Source: UBA11612 sp963976395
Lineage (GTDB): Bacteria > Pseudomonadota > Alphaproteobacteria > Rhodospirillales > Rhodospirillaceae
NCBI GenBank assembly: GCA_963976395.1
Contig: CAXBLG010000030.1
Coordinates: forward strand, 1 to 33,505
Direction of reading: 5' to 3'
DNA length: 33,505 nucleotides
Both the position numbers and the translations under genes were made by a program. Under the pieces are notes generated by a model. It did not search any database and was not told the DNA's origin. It saw only the letters and a list, made by a program, of their open reading frames with translations. Below are positions 7,400-15,936 of this stretch, in pieces. The stretch's first letter is position 1. Each line of letters opens with the position of its first letter.

Positions 7400-8914
7400 A
7401 TGAATAAGTCTCAACTCTACACGCTCAGCGGCGCGCTGCTGGCGTCAACGGCGCTGATCGGCACTGCGAATGCCGGTACAGTAGGTCGTGCTGGTGCGAA
7501 CATCGCCACAACCGGCGCAATCTCAACGACAGCGTTAAAAATTGCCAACACGCTGTTTTCGGCTACAGCAACAACTGCTGATGCCTTGAATTTCACTGGC
7601 GACGGCGTAAACCCGATTGCGATTAGCTTCTCCAACAGCTTTTCGGCCTCGACTCGCTTTAATGCGACAATCAACATTGCGGGTGCGCAGTTCAACAACC
7701 CGTCCCTCAATGTTTCGGTCCTCGGACGTCTTACAGGCGGCACCTTCACCGGTACCGTTAACGGCGCCTGTGGCTCTGTAACCCCGCTGGTGGATAAAAT
7801 CCTTCTTTCCACCTGTCAGCTCAGCAACGCAGCTGGCTTATCGGCAACCCTCGGCAACACGGCGGCTGTCGGCGCGTTTGCAGGCGGCCTGCAGCTTAGC
7901 GGCGTTGTCTTCAAGGGCGGGTCGGCTTTGGCGACTGCCGGTAACTCAATTACGTTGAGCGGCACGCTGAACGATAACGGCAACCCGGTTATCGTGCTCG
8001 AGAACATTACGTCGGGCGCAGTTGTTACATCTACTGCACCAGTCGTAACGACGGTCACAGCCGGCACAACCGCTGTAACCAACGCGACAACAACACCGGC
8101 AGCTTTCAAGTCACTGTCCCAACCGAACGCCGGTCAGCTTTCAGTGAACTTGGCTACTGTCGTGATTACTGGTGCTGCCGCATTGGGAACCGACTTGCAG
8201 ACTACGGTGAGCGCGAGCACAGCGGTAGCCGTGTCAACCAGCGTCACCGTTACAGTGACGAGCGCAACTCTGACGGACGATGCGACCGTCAGCGCAACAA
8301 TGTCGAATGCTGGTACAACGGTAACTCTGACACCGGCGGCCTTCTCAAGTGGAACAGCAGCGTTCAGCCTGACAGCAGCGAACGGCTACGACGCGGCGAA
8401 TTCCACGCAGACGATCAACGTGCAGTTTGATGGTACGCACGCGATCAATGCAGCAGCAGCTGGTACAGTTGCCGTTGCATACGGCACCGGAGCCGTTGGC
8501 TTCCCTCAAGCAGCCGCAGCTGCTAGTGGCGCGACTGCAGCGGTCACCTCTGGCGGGTTCTCGGCTGAGTTCAATACAGCTCAAGCCTCGGGCACCGATT
8601 ACCAGTCGTTCGTCCGCATCCATAACAACGGCAACCAGGCAGGTACGGTAACCATCACCGTGCTGAACGATTCGACTGGTGCGAACATGGGCACCTACAC
8701 CACCGGCAGCATTGCCGTTGGTCAGACGCTCCAGGTTGGCATGGACACGATCGAAGCCGGCGCGGGCATCACCAGCCCGTCTGGTCAGTACACCTTGCAG
8801 ATTGCTGGACCGATCCTTGGCTATGCGCAGCACGTGCTGTTCAACGCCACGACGGGTCAGTTCTCTAACCTGTCTGCCTTCCGGAACGCTGGTAGCACAT
8901 CTAACGTTCCCTAG
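7400..8914 (+). CDS. Exported Thr/Ala-rich surface protein, unknown family
   Basis: This gene encodes 504 residues. A Sec signal peptide is clear: basic MNKS, a hydrophobic core, and a likely cut after ANA (25/26). The mature part is rich in Thr (about 81 of 504 residues), Ala, Ser, Gly and Val, with only five Lys and two Cys (124 and 139, possibly a disulfide). Residues ~240-360 are beta-prone and Ig-like in texture. Residues ~388-500 form a distinct domain (YQSFVRIHNNG, GYAQHVLFN, NLSAFRN). I do not recognise a named family. Composition resembles S-layer-type or abundant extracellular proteins. It has its own strong promoter and terminator and lies between TPR-glycosyltransferases and a type II secretion operon. 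It is therefore the best candidate in the window for a secreted, possibly O-glycosylated, substrate; that link is inference. No transmembrane anchor, LPXTG or autotransporter barrel is visible. Confidence 0.85.
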   Translation: MNKSQLYTLSGALLASTALIGTANAGTVGRAGANIATTGAISTTALKIANTLFSATATTADALNFTGDGVNPIAISFSNSFSASTRFNATINIAGAQFNNPSLNVSVLGRLTGGTFTGTVNGACGSVTPLVDKILLSTCQLSNAAGLSATLGNTAAVGAFAGGLQLSGVVFKGGSALATAGNSITLSGTLNDNGNPVIVLENITSGAVVTSTAPVVTTVTAGTTAVTNATTTPAAFKSLSQPNAGQLSVNLATVVITGAAALGTDLQTTVSASTAVAVSTSVTVTVTSATLTDDATVSATMSNAGTTVTLTPAAFSSGTAAFSLTAANGYDAANSTQTINVQFDGTHAINAAAAGTVAVAYGTGAVGFPQAAAAASGATAAVTSGGFSAEFNTAQASGTDYQSFVRIHNNGNQAGTVTITVLNDSTGANMGTYTTGSIAVGQTLQVGMDTIEAGAGITSPSGQYTLQIAGPILGYAQHVLFNATTGQFSNLSAFRNAGSTSNVP

Positions 8915-8951
8915 GCTCTTGACGTCATCCCGGTTTACCGGGTGTGAATTG

Positions 8952-8987
8952 GGGGAGGGTGAGAAATCACCCTCCCCTTTTTCTTTG
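8952..8987 (+). terminator. Rho-independent terminator after the surface-protein gene
   Basis: An 11-bp perfect stem (GGGGAGGGTGA at 8952-8962 pairing with TCACCCTCCCC at 8967-8977) closes a GAAA loop and is followed by a T-rich run. A smaller CCCGG/CCGGG hairpin lies just upstream at 8929-8942. It separates this transcript from the gsp operon. Confidence 0.95.
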
Positions 8988-9117
8988 TCTTTTTCCCTTT
9001 GGCCAAGCGCAGGTCACATCTGACATTGATGTAAGGCGCGATTCGTTCGGTCTGCGGTATGATGCCAAACGCACATCAGGGCGAATCGCCGCCGTAAACC
9101 ACGCGTAGACCCATCGC

Positions 9118-10332
9118 ATGTCCCAGTCCTTTCAATACGAAGCTATAGACGGCGCCGGACGGACCCTAACGGGCAAGGTCGAGGCGGGTCACTCTCGCGA
9201 TGCGCAGCGCACCCTCGAGCGCCAAGGCCTAACCCTTGTCAGCCTATCAGTCGTAGGGCCCGACTCTCTGAAGTCCGCCACATCGTGGTTTCAAAGAGGG
9301 GTCACCGCCCAAGACCGCATCCTTGCCCTTAAACAGTTGGCTCTGCTTCTGCGCTCCGGCGTGCCGCTGGTGCAGGGAATCGGTACATTGAAAGGCCAAT
9401 CTTCCCATCCGCTCCTTTCGAAAGCTTTCGGCGATATGGAACGGCGCCTACGCAGTGGTGAGGCGTTCACGACCGCCCTGACCGCCGCCATGCCGACGCT
9501 GCCGAGTTACGTCTATCAACTGGCCGCTGCGGGTGAGGCGATCGGTCACCTCGGCCAGTCTCTGGAAGATGCGGCCACCCAAATGGCCTACGACCGGCAA
9601 CTTCGACAGGATGTTCGCAACGCCCTCACCTACCCAACCATTCTGATCGTGACCGGCATTACCGCAGTGTTTTTTATTTTCATTGTCGTCGTCCCACGCT
9701 TCTCCGCCATGCTCTCGTCCAGCGAAGAGCCTTTGCCCTGGATTTCCGCTGTCGTTCTTAAAACCGGTCTTTTCTTCAACGACCATAAAACGTTGATATT
9801 TCTGATGGCCGCCGCCGCCGTCGGTGCCGTATGGCACATCGCGCAAAACGCCAAACGTATGGCGCAAGTTCGCGAAGTCGTGAGCCGACTTCCATTAATT
9901 GGCACATGGTTGCGCGATGCAGAAGTAGCGAGATGGGCGTCCATGCTGGGCACCATGCTGCGCAACGGCGTTGATTTAATCAAAGGGCTCACGCTGGCCC
10001 GCGATGCCATAAACTTAGACAGCCTTCGTGACCGCCTCGATCAGGCAACCAAGCTTGTGCGAACGGGGCACTCTCTTTCTTCCGCCATTGCTAGTCAGCA
10101 GGCCTTCTCCGAAACCGCGCTCAGCCTTATTCAAGTCGGGGAAGATTCCGGTGAGTTGCCGTCGATGCTGAAGTCGCTCGCCGAGCTTTATGAAGACACG
10201 GCACGGCAGCGCATGAAACAATTCCTGCTTATGCTCGAACCTGCGGCCATCCTTTTTATCGGCGTGTTCGTCGGTGGCATCGTCGCCGCGATTATGCTAG
10301 CTATTACAAGTGTCAATCAGGTTGCGATCTAA
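9118..10332 (+). CDS. gspF: Type II secretion inner-membrane platform protein GspF
   Basis: This gene encodes 404 residues, the usual GspF/PilC length. The N-terminus (FQYEAIDGAGRTLTGKVEA) is typical and supports this start. Two T2SSF domains lie at ~68-193 and ~270-392. Membrane helices are at ~174-194, ~225-241 and ~372-398. GspF is the inner-membrane core that couples the GspE ATPase to pseudopilus growth. It opens a run of ten type II secretion genes, and gspG starts one base after its stop. No convincing Shine-Dalgarno or complete promoter was found in 8993-9117, apart from an isolated TATGAT at 9058. Assignment to type II secretion rather than type IV pili rests on the downstream genes. 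Confidence 0.95.
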   Translation: MSQSFQYEAIDGAGRTLTGKVEAGHSRDAQRTLERQGLTLVSLSVVGPDSLKSATSWFQRGVTAQDRILALKQLALLLRSGVPLVQGIGTLKGQSSHPLLSKAFGDMERRLRSGEAFTTALTAAMPTLPSYVYQLAAAGEAIGHLGQSLEDAATQMAYDRQLRQDVRNALTYPTILIVTGITAVFFIFIVVVPRFSAMLSSSEEPLPWISAVVLKTGLFFNDHKTLIFLMAAAAVGAVWHIAQNAKRMAQVREVVSRLPLIGTWLRDAEVARWASMLGTMLRNGVDLIKGLTLARDAINLDSLRDRLDQATKLVRTGHSLSSAIASQQAFSETALSLIQVGEDSGELPSMLKSLAELYEDTARQRMKQFLLMLEPAAILFIGVFVGGIVAAIMLAITSVNQVAI

Positions 10333-10333
10333 C

Positions 10334-10822
10334 ATGAAGATAACTTTCTTTTACGGAAAATTTGAACGCGAAGCTACGGCTACAAGCCGCCGAGCGGCAG
10401 GTTTCACACTGCTGGAAATGCTAGTTGTTCTTGTGATCATGGGTCTGTTGGCTGCATTGGTTGGACCTCAATTGCTTGGGCGAGTGGATACTTCGCGCGT
10501 GACCGCCGCAGAAACACAAGTGCGCATGCTGAAAGGCGCTCTAGACACGATACGTCTCGATATCGGACGCTATCCAACCAAGGAAGAGGGGCTAAGTCTT
10601 CTCGACACTCCTCCAAAGGATGAACGCACCGCTCGCAAGTGGCAGGGGCCGTATTTGGCTGAAGGCGTTCCGCTTGATCCTTGGGGATTTCCGTATCAGT
10701 ACAATCTCATATCCGGGACTTCTATTGCCATCTTCAGTTACGGCGCCGATGGCGAGCCTGGAGGTGAAGGACTAGATGAAGACGTCGGTATATTCCCAAG
10801 AACGGCTGCGACAGGCGGCTAG
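10334..10822 (+). CDS. gspG: Major pseudopilin GspG
   Basis: This gene encodes 162 residues from the ATG one base after the gspF stop; a GTG at 10310 in the same frame is less likely. A 23-residue leader ends in Gly, followed by FTLLEMLVVL, so prepilin peptidase would cut at 23/24, and Glu5 of the mature protein is present. The C-terminal part has DPWGFPYQYN and SYGADGEPGGEGLDED, the conserved aspartates of the calcium-binding loop of GspG. It is the main subunit of the periplasmic pseudopilus. The next gene, gspH, starts 47 bases inside its 3' end. Confidence 0.96.
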   Translation: MKITFFYGKFEREATATSRRAAGFTLLEMLVVLVIMGLLAALVGPQLLGRVDTSRVTAAETQVRMLKGALDTIRLDIGRYPTKEEGLSLLDTPPKDERTARKWQGPYLAEGVPLDPWGFPYQYNLISGTSIAIFSYGADGEPGGEGLDEDVGIFPRTAATGG

Positions 10823-11330
10823 CCAAAAATACTTCAGCCGTGGATTTACGCTGCTGGAGATATTGGTCGTGCTGTTTATTGTGGGCGTAACGAGCGCGGT
10901 TGTTCTCCCGCGTCTTCCTCTTGTTGCCGACAGTTTGGATTTCGCGTTAAAGCGCCAAAGTTTTGAACAAGCCCTGAGCGGACTTGCTTATAAGGCCTAT
11001 ACAGATAGTCAGAGCTTTGTTCTCTCTGGTCGTTACACCTCGCTTGGCCGCGTCAACGGCCAGAACGGTACGGGTTCCACACGCCCCGGAATTCGGTCAG
11101 ATTTAAGAACCTTGCCGGCAGCCGGTGAAAATCGCGAGTATCTGCCCCCGATCATCCTTGCGGATGTTGCGCCGACCATGCCCGAAGGCTGGGAACTTGT
11201 GGTAGCTGAGCCGATCTATTTTCGAGGTTCGGGGTTCTGCACCGGTGGCGATGCCGAACTGGTTATTGGCCGCTTGCGATACGCTTATGTGCTTTCTGCG
11301 CCGTCCTGCAAAGCGACCCTTGTGGACTAA
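10776..11330 (+). CDS. gspH: Minor pseudopilin GspH
   Basis: This gene encodes 184 residues. The type III leader MKTSVYSQERLRQAASQ... ends in RG, then FTLLEILVVLFIVG, giving a cut at 23/24 with Glu5 present. The body is less conserved, as expected for GspH, and carries two Cys (FCTGG and APSCK) that could pair. The start at 10776 lies 47 bases inside gspG and is preceded by a GGTGAAGG-like Shine-Dalgarno. It would sit in the pseudopilus, next to the tip complex. Identity as GspH rests on leader, size and position between gspG and gspI. Confidence 0.88.
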   Translation: MKTSVYSQERLRQAASQKYFSRGFTLLEILVVLFIVGVTSAVVLPRLPLVADSLDFALKRQSFEQALSGLAYKAYTDSQSFVLSGRYTSLGRVNGQNGTGSTRPGIRSDLRTLPAAGENREYLPPIILADVAPTMPEGWELVVAEPIYFRGSGFCTGGDAELVIGRLRYAYVLSAPSCKATLVD

Positions 11331-11337
11331 CGCCAAT

Positions 11338-11787
11338 ATGTTCCTGAAAGCACCTCGTCCTGCGCACCCTGAAGAGAATGGCTTCACTCTTCTCGAAGCT
11401 ATTGTCGCCTTAACCCTCCTCGGTCTGGCCTTGGTTCCGATGCTGTCTTTCATCTCCGAGTCGGCCGGACAGTTGTCCCGGGTGGCCGACACCAACGAAC
11501 GCAGCCTCGCTCTTCAAGCTGCCGTTGCCCTCCTCGACCCCATCAACCCGATGGAAACCCCGCAAGGTGAAGAGTCTCTCGGGCAAGATCTGATCGTCAG
11601 ATGGAGTAGTAATATTGTTATCCCTCCCAACGATGGGCCGCAAATCGGCATGGGACTACCCGGCTTCCGCGTCGGATTTTATAACGTCCGTGTCTCTCTT
11701 CTTCGGCGTACCGACCCATGGTTTGAATTTGATTTGCGGAAGGCCGGCTATCAAAAATTAGCGTCCAACCCACTTTTCGGCAACTGA
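11338..11787 (+). CDS. gspI: Minor pseudopilin GspI
   Basis: This gene encodes 149 residues from the ATG seven bases after the gspH stop. A longer frame from 11245 would give an implausible 46-residue leader. The 15-residue leader ends in NG, then FTLLEAIVALTLLGLALVP, with Glu5 present. GspI nucleates the tip trimer with GspJ and GspK. The body motif GFRVGFYNVRVSLLR is beta-strand-like and fits the short GspI fold. gspJ follows after eight bases. Confidence 0.9.
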   Translation: MFLKAPRPAHPEENGFTLLEAIVALTLLGLALVPMLSFISESAGQLSRVADTNERSLALQAAVALLDPINPMETPQGEESLGQDLIVRWSSNIVIPPNDGPQIGMGLPGFRVGFYNVRVSLLRRTDPWFEFDLRKAGYQKLASNPLFGN

Positions 11788-11795
11788 TCACCGAC

Positions 11796-12416
11796 ATGGA
11801 AATGTTCGCCGAAAAAAAGAGCACGAGAGGATTTACTCTTCTGGAAGTTCTGGTCGTGCTTGTCATTACCAGTCTGATTTCCGTAGTGCTCATTCAAGGA
11901 TTCTCGCTGATCCTTGGTGCCAGAAACAGCGTACAGAATAAAATCGTCGGGCTAGAGCAGGTTGTTCTTAAACAAAACATCTTCCTTGAGCCCCTAAAGG
12001 GCGTGTTGCCTGATTATCCGAACCGTCCAAATATTTTCCACGGCGAATCTCAGATCGTTCGCGGCCTCACTATACGCCCCTTACAAAGCCGCGTTGGGAC
12101 GCCTACGGGATTTTCTATGACGATGAATTACGATTCAGGGCGTGATGAAACGGAATTGGTCTATCAGGAAAGCGGGTTTCCACCTCAAGCCCTGGGCCGG
12201 TGGAAAGGTGCGCAGGGAACCTTTCGATATCGGGATCGAACGGGCTCGTGGTTGGACACATGGCCGCCAAATCCGGATGTCCCGCAAACACCATGGCTTA
12301 TACAACTCGATATGGGAATCGGCTTTCCCTCCAGCCTCGTCGTCAGCTTAAATGGCCCTCACCAGCGCGTTCAACGCCTTGAAGACCTTCCTTTCCGCGA
12401 CAATACACGGCAATAA
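11796..12416 (+). CDS. gspJ: Minor pseudopilin GspJ
   Basis: This gene encodes 206 residues, the normal GspJ size. A 12-residue leader MEMFAEKKSTRG precedes FTLLEVLVVLVITSL, with Glu5 present. The soluble part includes the strand-rich region TELVYQESGFPPQALGRW typical of GspJ, which joins GspI and GspK in the tip complex. A gap of 273 bases separates it from the gspK start, unlike the tight packing elsewhere in this operon. Confidence 0.9.
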   Translation: MEMFAEKKSTRGFTLLEVLVVLVITSLISVVLIQGFSLILGARNSVQNKIVGLEQVVLKQNIFLEPLKGVLPDYPNRPNIFHGESQIVRGLTIRPLQSRVGTPTGFSMTMNYDSGRDETELVYQESGFPPQALGRWKGAQGTFRYRDRTGSWLDTWPPNPDVPQTPWLIQLDMGIGFPSSLVVSLNGPHQRVQRLEDLPFRDNTRQ

Positions 12417-12689
12417 AGTCGCCCCATGAAGAACGGTCTTAATTCACCTGGATTCAGCCCTAAATCCCTCATGAATCACATATATTTGGCACCCACCCTG
12501 ACAATCATTTAACTCCTGCATCAGAGAGGCTGAGGATACCATACCGGTGTTCCTCGCTGGTTCGCCGGGTAGGTAATGTCCGTACCATGGCAGTACACCT
12601 TCGGGGTAATACCTTGGTCAGAGGGATGGCCATTGGACCGCCCCATCGGATGGTATTGGGGCCTTATATATAGATCCGAAAACGCCAAT
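12417..12689. other. 273-bp gap between gspJ and gspK
   Basis: This is the only sizeable gap in the gsp operon. Its first half holds a 28-codon frame (12426-12512) without support. Its second half (12576-12689) is in frame with gspK and would encode a Trp-rich extension (SVPWQYTFGVIPWSEGWPL). It contains short repeated GGTA/TACC, TTCG-loop and CCCCA/TGGGG elements that could fold. No promoter pair with acceptable spacing was found. Confidence 0.5.
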
Positions 12690-13811
12690 ATGAATGTAGA
12701 TGCCTATCATTCCGGCAACTCGAATGCCGCCGCGACTAAAGGATTTGTACTCCCGCTTACCCTATGGATGATCGCTTTGTTTGGACTGGGCGTTGCCGCC
12801 ATCAATACATGGGTATCGAATGCGGTCGAAAATGCACGCACCTTGCAGCAAAAATCCGAAGCTGATTTGACAGCCTCAAATATCACAAATGAATTGGTCT
12901 ATGCCATGGCAACACGACCGATGAGTTATCGGGGCCTGGAAGTAGGGTCGGGAATGATCAGCCCCGATCCAAGTGATGCAATGTCCATGATGTCCTCCAA
13001 CTATCAATCTTCGGATTACGTTGCCTTTGACGGTCGCGCCTACATTCCGGAAAGCAATACGGACTACGTGGTTCACCTTCAAGATGGCCGCGGACTGTTG
13101 AAACTGCAAGGAACGGCTCCAGAATCTCTTCGACGTATGCTGGCCCTATTCAATGTTCCTGAAACCTTACGCAATCGGCTGCCCGATACATTAGCCGATT
13201 GGGTCGATGACGATGACTTAACGCGCCTAACAGGCGCGGAAAAATCAGATTACGAAAGACGGCGGCGTTTTCCGCCCACAAACGGCAATCTGCTAACGCC
13301 GATGGAGGCCCAAAACATATTGGGCTGGGATGAAATCCCGGAGGTCTGGGAAGCGGACATGCAGACGCCGCTTTTTACGACCTGTCGAATTACCGGATTC
13401 AACCCTAATACGGCCCCGGAAACCGTGCTTTTGTCGTATATCTCGGGCCTTACAAAAGACAACGCTCTACGCGTCATCGAGCAGCGCCGCAACGCCCCGT
13501 TCCGGCACGCGCAAGAGTTTATGGCTGCAGCCGGATTTCTCTCCTCTGCCGAGCCGTTTTTCTTCTCGGTCATTCCCGGTAATTGCGTCATTGTTGACTT
13601 GGTATATCGCGAGTCAGGTCGCCGGACTCGCTTTTCTCTTTCTCTTGTTCCTACGAGCCAAAACAAACCCTGGCAGGTGGACTATGCCTTTGAGATACCT
13701 TCAAAATTTAGTGGAACGCCTGACGGACTCGATCCGCAGCTCACTTTCCCAACCCCCGAAACGCTTAATCCAGACATCGGGCGGGATAACAGAGTTAGCG
13801 GGCTCCGATAG
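12690..13811 (+). CDS. gspK: Tip pseudopilin GspK
   Basis: This gene encodes 373 residues from the ATG at 12690, chosen because it gives an 18-residue leader ending in TKG before FVLPLTLWMIALFGLGVA. Glu5 is absent, as is normal for GspK, which caps the pseudopilus. The large soluble domain has LADWVDDDD and GAEKSDYERR of the GspK calcium-binding region. A helix-hairpin-helix part follows with FNPNTAPETVLLSYI. A longer in-frame start at 12576 exists but would place 56 residues ahead of the pilin leader. The 3' end overlaps gspL by 128 bases. Confidence 0.91.
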   Translation: MNVDAYHSGNSNAAATKGFVLPLTLWMIALFGLGVAAINTWVSNAVENARTLQQKSEADLTASNITNELVYAMATRPMSYRGLEVGSGMISPDPSDAMSMMSSNYQSSDYVAFDGRAYIPESNTDYVVHLQDGRGLLKLQGTAPESLRRMLALFNVPETLRNRLPDTLADWVDDDDLTRLTGAEKSDYERRRRFPPTNGNLLTPMEAQNILGWDEIPEVWEADMQTPLFTTCRITGFNPNTAPETVLLSYISGLTKDNALRVIEQRRNAPFRHAQEFMAAAGFLSSAEPFFFSVIPGNCVIVDLVYRESGRRTRFSLSLVPTSQNKPWQVDYAFEIPSKFSGTPDGLDPQLTFPTPETLNPDIGRDNRVSGLR

Positions 13812-14802
13812 ACGCATCCTCTGGGTTTTGAGTCGGCGTGTCCTGCGTCAAGCTGTCTTCGATCTGCCGGACAACATTCCGCCGGCAAAACGGAAGAGCG
13901 CCCTCGATTTACTCGTACGCAAGTGGTCACCGTTCCCGTCCACGGGATATGCAACGGTATGGGCTGATCATAAAGCCTCCGTTTATGCTTGGGACCGAGA
14001 TCAAGTCGATGCCGACATCGCTGCAGCAGGATACAACCATCGGCGGTGTAGCGCATGGCCTGAGACCTTTCTGCGCGAACCGCTCACCGACGGTTTTCGT
14101 CTCGCGGTCGCTACAGATGGATTTGAAGGCCAAATGTGGCGAAACGGATTTCTCACAACCTCAAGATGGTGGGATACTGTACCCGCGCCCCGCGACTGGC
14201 TGATGTTTCTAAGATCCGCCGGTGTGGATCTCCATAGAACGCCGCCTGAACAACCGAGCCCAACCGAGCCTCCATTTCTCCCGACCCCCTGGACCGTAGG
14301 TAGTTCTCACGCCAATGACATTTGGTCTCTTCTACAGACCGAGCGAGCTATCTCCGTCGCAGCGGCGGTTGTAGCGGTACCGTTCCTGTACCTCATAGGC
14401 CAAGCTTTGGTGATTTCAATAGCAACCGCGCGTGCCGACGCAACCATGGCAGAGATGGCCGAGACCAATCAAACTGTCCGAATCGAACGCAGCGCAGCGT
14501 TGACTGATCTCGATTCTATTGAAGCCTATTTGTCTTTAAAATCATTTCCTCCGCAGATTGAAATTCTGACTCACGCTTCGACCATTCTTGGAGGCCGTAA
14601 CTTGACCATCTCGGAGTGGGTTTACGATAATGGAAACTTGGAGCTCACGCTCGAATCTTTGGCTCCACTAGATTCAACGTTTTATATCGAAGCTTTTGAG
14701 AAAGACGACCTGTTCTCGAGCGTCAGCGGCTCGAGCGGCGTTCAACAAAAAACGCTTCGACTAAACATGCAAATTGCCGCACAGGAATGGCCCGCTCAAT
14801 GA
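13684..14802 (+). CDS. gspL: Type II secretion protein GspL (cytoplasmic/inner membrane)
   Basis: This gene encodes 372 residues from the ATG at 13684. The open frame runs further upstream, but that part only shadows gspK. Residues ~40-215 form a cytoplasmic domain with RRILWVLSRRVLRQAVFDLP and WSPFPSTGYATVW, recalling the actin-like fold that binds GspE. One membrane helix lies at ~222-245. The rest is a periplasmic ferredoxin-like domain. GspL couples the ATPase to GspM and the pseudopilus. The 128-base overlap with gspK is unusual; a shorter start downstream would remove conserved-looking sequence, so I keep this one with some doubt. gspM starts at the ATGA overlap. Confidence 0.85.
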   Translation: MPLRYLQNLVERLTDSIRSSLSQPPKRLIQTSGGITELAGSDRRILWVLSRRVLRQAVFDLPDNIPPAKRKSALDLLVRKWSPFPSTGYATVWADHKASVYAWDRDQVDADIAAAGYNHRRCSAWPETFLREPLTDGFRLAVATDGFEGQMWRNGFLTTSRWWDTVPAPRDWLMFLRSAGVDLHRTPPEQPSPTEPPFLPTPWTVGSSHANDIWSLLQTERAISVAAAVVAVPFLYLIGQALVISIATARADATMAEMAETNQTVRIERSAALTDLDSIEAYLSLKSFPPQIEILTHASTILGGRNLTISEWVYDNGNLELTLESLAPLDSTFYIEAFEKDDLFSSVSGSSGVQQKTLRLNMQIAAQEWPAQ

Positions 14803-15458
14803 ATCCTGTACTTGAAACGCTAAGACTGCGCGCGTTGGAAATACGCGCAAAGATATTAGATCGGTTCGGACACGATTTGGCCGTCACTGATCGACTGAAA
14901 ATGATGTTGGCGGGTGCAGGCATTGTCTTGGTTTTTTCACTATTCTTGGCACTAGACTCATTCGTCGGAAGCCTTGAAACCCGCCATACTAGGATTCATG
15001 TCGACCTTGAACGGTTGAAGGAGCAAATCGAAACCAGCTCATGGCAAGAGCGCAAAAACCAGAGCCAGGTCCTCAAATCGATCCTTGAGGAAAGACTATG
15101 GTCCGCGCCGACACCGGGGCTGGCCGAGGCGAGCTTCGAGAGATGGCTTCGAGACCGCCTTGCGGAACACAGAATGGAGCCACAACAATTACAAATCAGG
15201 CGCGTTCCGGTCACCACTCAAACCGAAACGAACGCAGACCAACATCCCCTGGCTAATGTCCAAAGAATGACCGTCAAAGTCCTTATGCCGTTTGACCAAA
15301 CCGGCCTGATCGGCTTCTTAGAAAATATTGCAGCCGGCGATAAGACCCTTGTTGTCGAGCGCCTTATTGCCCGCTCGGGACGCAACCCGCGCATTGAAAT
15401 GGATGTATCCGCGTTTTATCGCTCCCAGGTCTCTACGGCAGCGGGAGGGGCGAGATGA
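14799..15458 (+). CDS. gspM: Type II secretion protein GspM
   Basis: This gene encodes 219 residues from the ATG that overlaps the gspL stop (ATGA). An alternative ATG at 14787 sits directly after AGGA, too close to be served by it. A short cytoplasmic tail is followed by one membrane helix (~33-53), a coiled-coil stretch (~55-85) and a periplasmic ferredoxin-like domain ending in VERLIARSGRNPRIEMDVSAFY. This is the GspM layout. GspM pairs with GspL in the inner membrane. gspC starts in the ATGA overlap at its end. Confidence 0.87.
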   Translation: MNPVLETLRLRALEIRAKILDRFGHDLAVTDRLKMMLAGAGIVLVFSLFLALDSFVGSLETRHTRIHVDLERLKEQIETSSWQERKNQSQVLKSILEERLWSAPTPGLAEASFERWLRDRLAEHRMEPQQLQIRRVPVTTQTETNADQHPLANVQRMTVKVLMPFDQTGLIGFLENIAAGDKTLVVERLIARSGRNPRIEMDVSAFYRSQVSTAAGGAR

Positions 15459-15934
15459 ACACCTTCGCAACACTTGGGTATCTGTTAAGACCGTATCTAC
15501 CGCATGTCGGGGCCGCGGTTGCGGCGATCATGCTCGGCTGCGGCGTTGGATACATGAAAGTGTCCACCCGGCCGCCTGAGGTCGATATCGCTGACAATTG
15601 GACTTTACCGCGCTGGAGTCCTCACCAGCCGTCTGTGTCTCCAAGAGAACTCGCGCGTCTCGAACTTTGGGGTCCAGACAATCGCGCGCGCGCGGATGCA
15701 GAGTCCGTAGATGCCGGGGACGTTCCTCCGTGGCGTTTCATCGGCGTTATTCAAGATGGTCCATCTCGGCTGGCGGTCATTGAACTGACGCATGAGGGCG
15801 GCCTACAACGTCTGAACGCCGGCGAGAAATTGCCGGATGGCGCAGAAATTCTAGCTATAGGCGCCGGCGATCTGACAATCTCTGAGAACGGTACAGAATC
15901 TACCATCACGCTCTTCAGCACCGAAGAAGGTTAA
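15455..15934 (+). CDS. gspC: GspC-like type II secretion protein (HR domain)
   Basis: This gene encodes 159 residues. A single membrane helix lies at ~17-33, followed by a Pro-rich periplasmic linker. The C-terminal ~70 residues (PPWRFIGVIQDGPSRLAVIE, then LNAGEKLPDGAEILAIG) resemble the homology region by which GspC binds the N0 domain of GspD. No PDZ or coiled-coil domain follows, so it is a short GspC, close in layout to PilP. It lies between gspM and gspD and overlaps gspM by four bases; GspC is more often first in such operons. A GspN label cannot be fully excluded, but adjacency to the secretin and the HR-like motif favour GspC. Confidence 0.75.
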   Translation: MNTFATLGYLLRPYLPHVGAAVAAIMLGCGVGYMKVSTRPPEVDIADNWTLPRWSPHQPSVSPRELARLELWGPDNRARADAESVDAGDVPPWRFIGVIQDGPSRLAVIELTHEGGLQRLNAGEKLPDGAEILAIGAGDLTISENGTESTITLFSTEEG

Positions 15935-15936
15935 AA

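Noticed and set aside
9026..9063. Possible gspF promoter (TTGATG and TATGAT)
   Set aside because: The spacer is 26 bases, too long for sigma70; only the -10 looks good.
11245..11337. Longer start for gspI
   Set aside because: It overlaps gspH by 86 bases and makes a 46-residue leader; the ATG at 11338 gives 15 residues.
12426..12512. 28-codon frame in the gspJ-gspK gap
   Set aside because: No Shine-Dalgarno, no recognisable motif and no pilin leader; length is expected by chance.
12576..12689. In-frame upstream start for gspK
   Set aside because: It would put 56 residues before the prepilin cleavage site; the ATG at 12690 gives a normal 18-residue leader.
13330..13683. Upstream extension of the gspL frame
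   Set aside because: It runs entirely inside gspK in another frame, with Arg/Ser-rich low-quality sequence.
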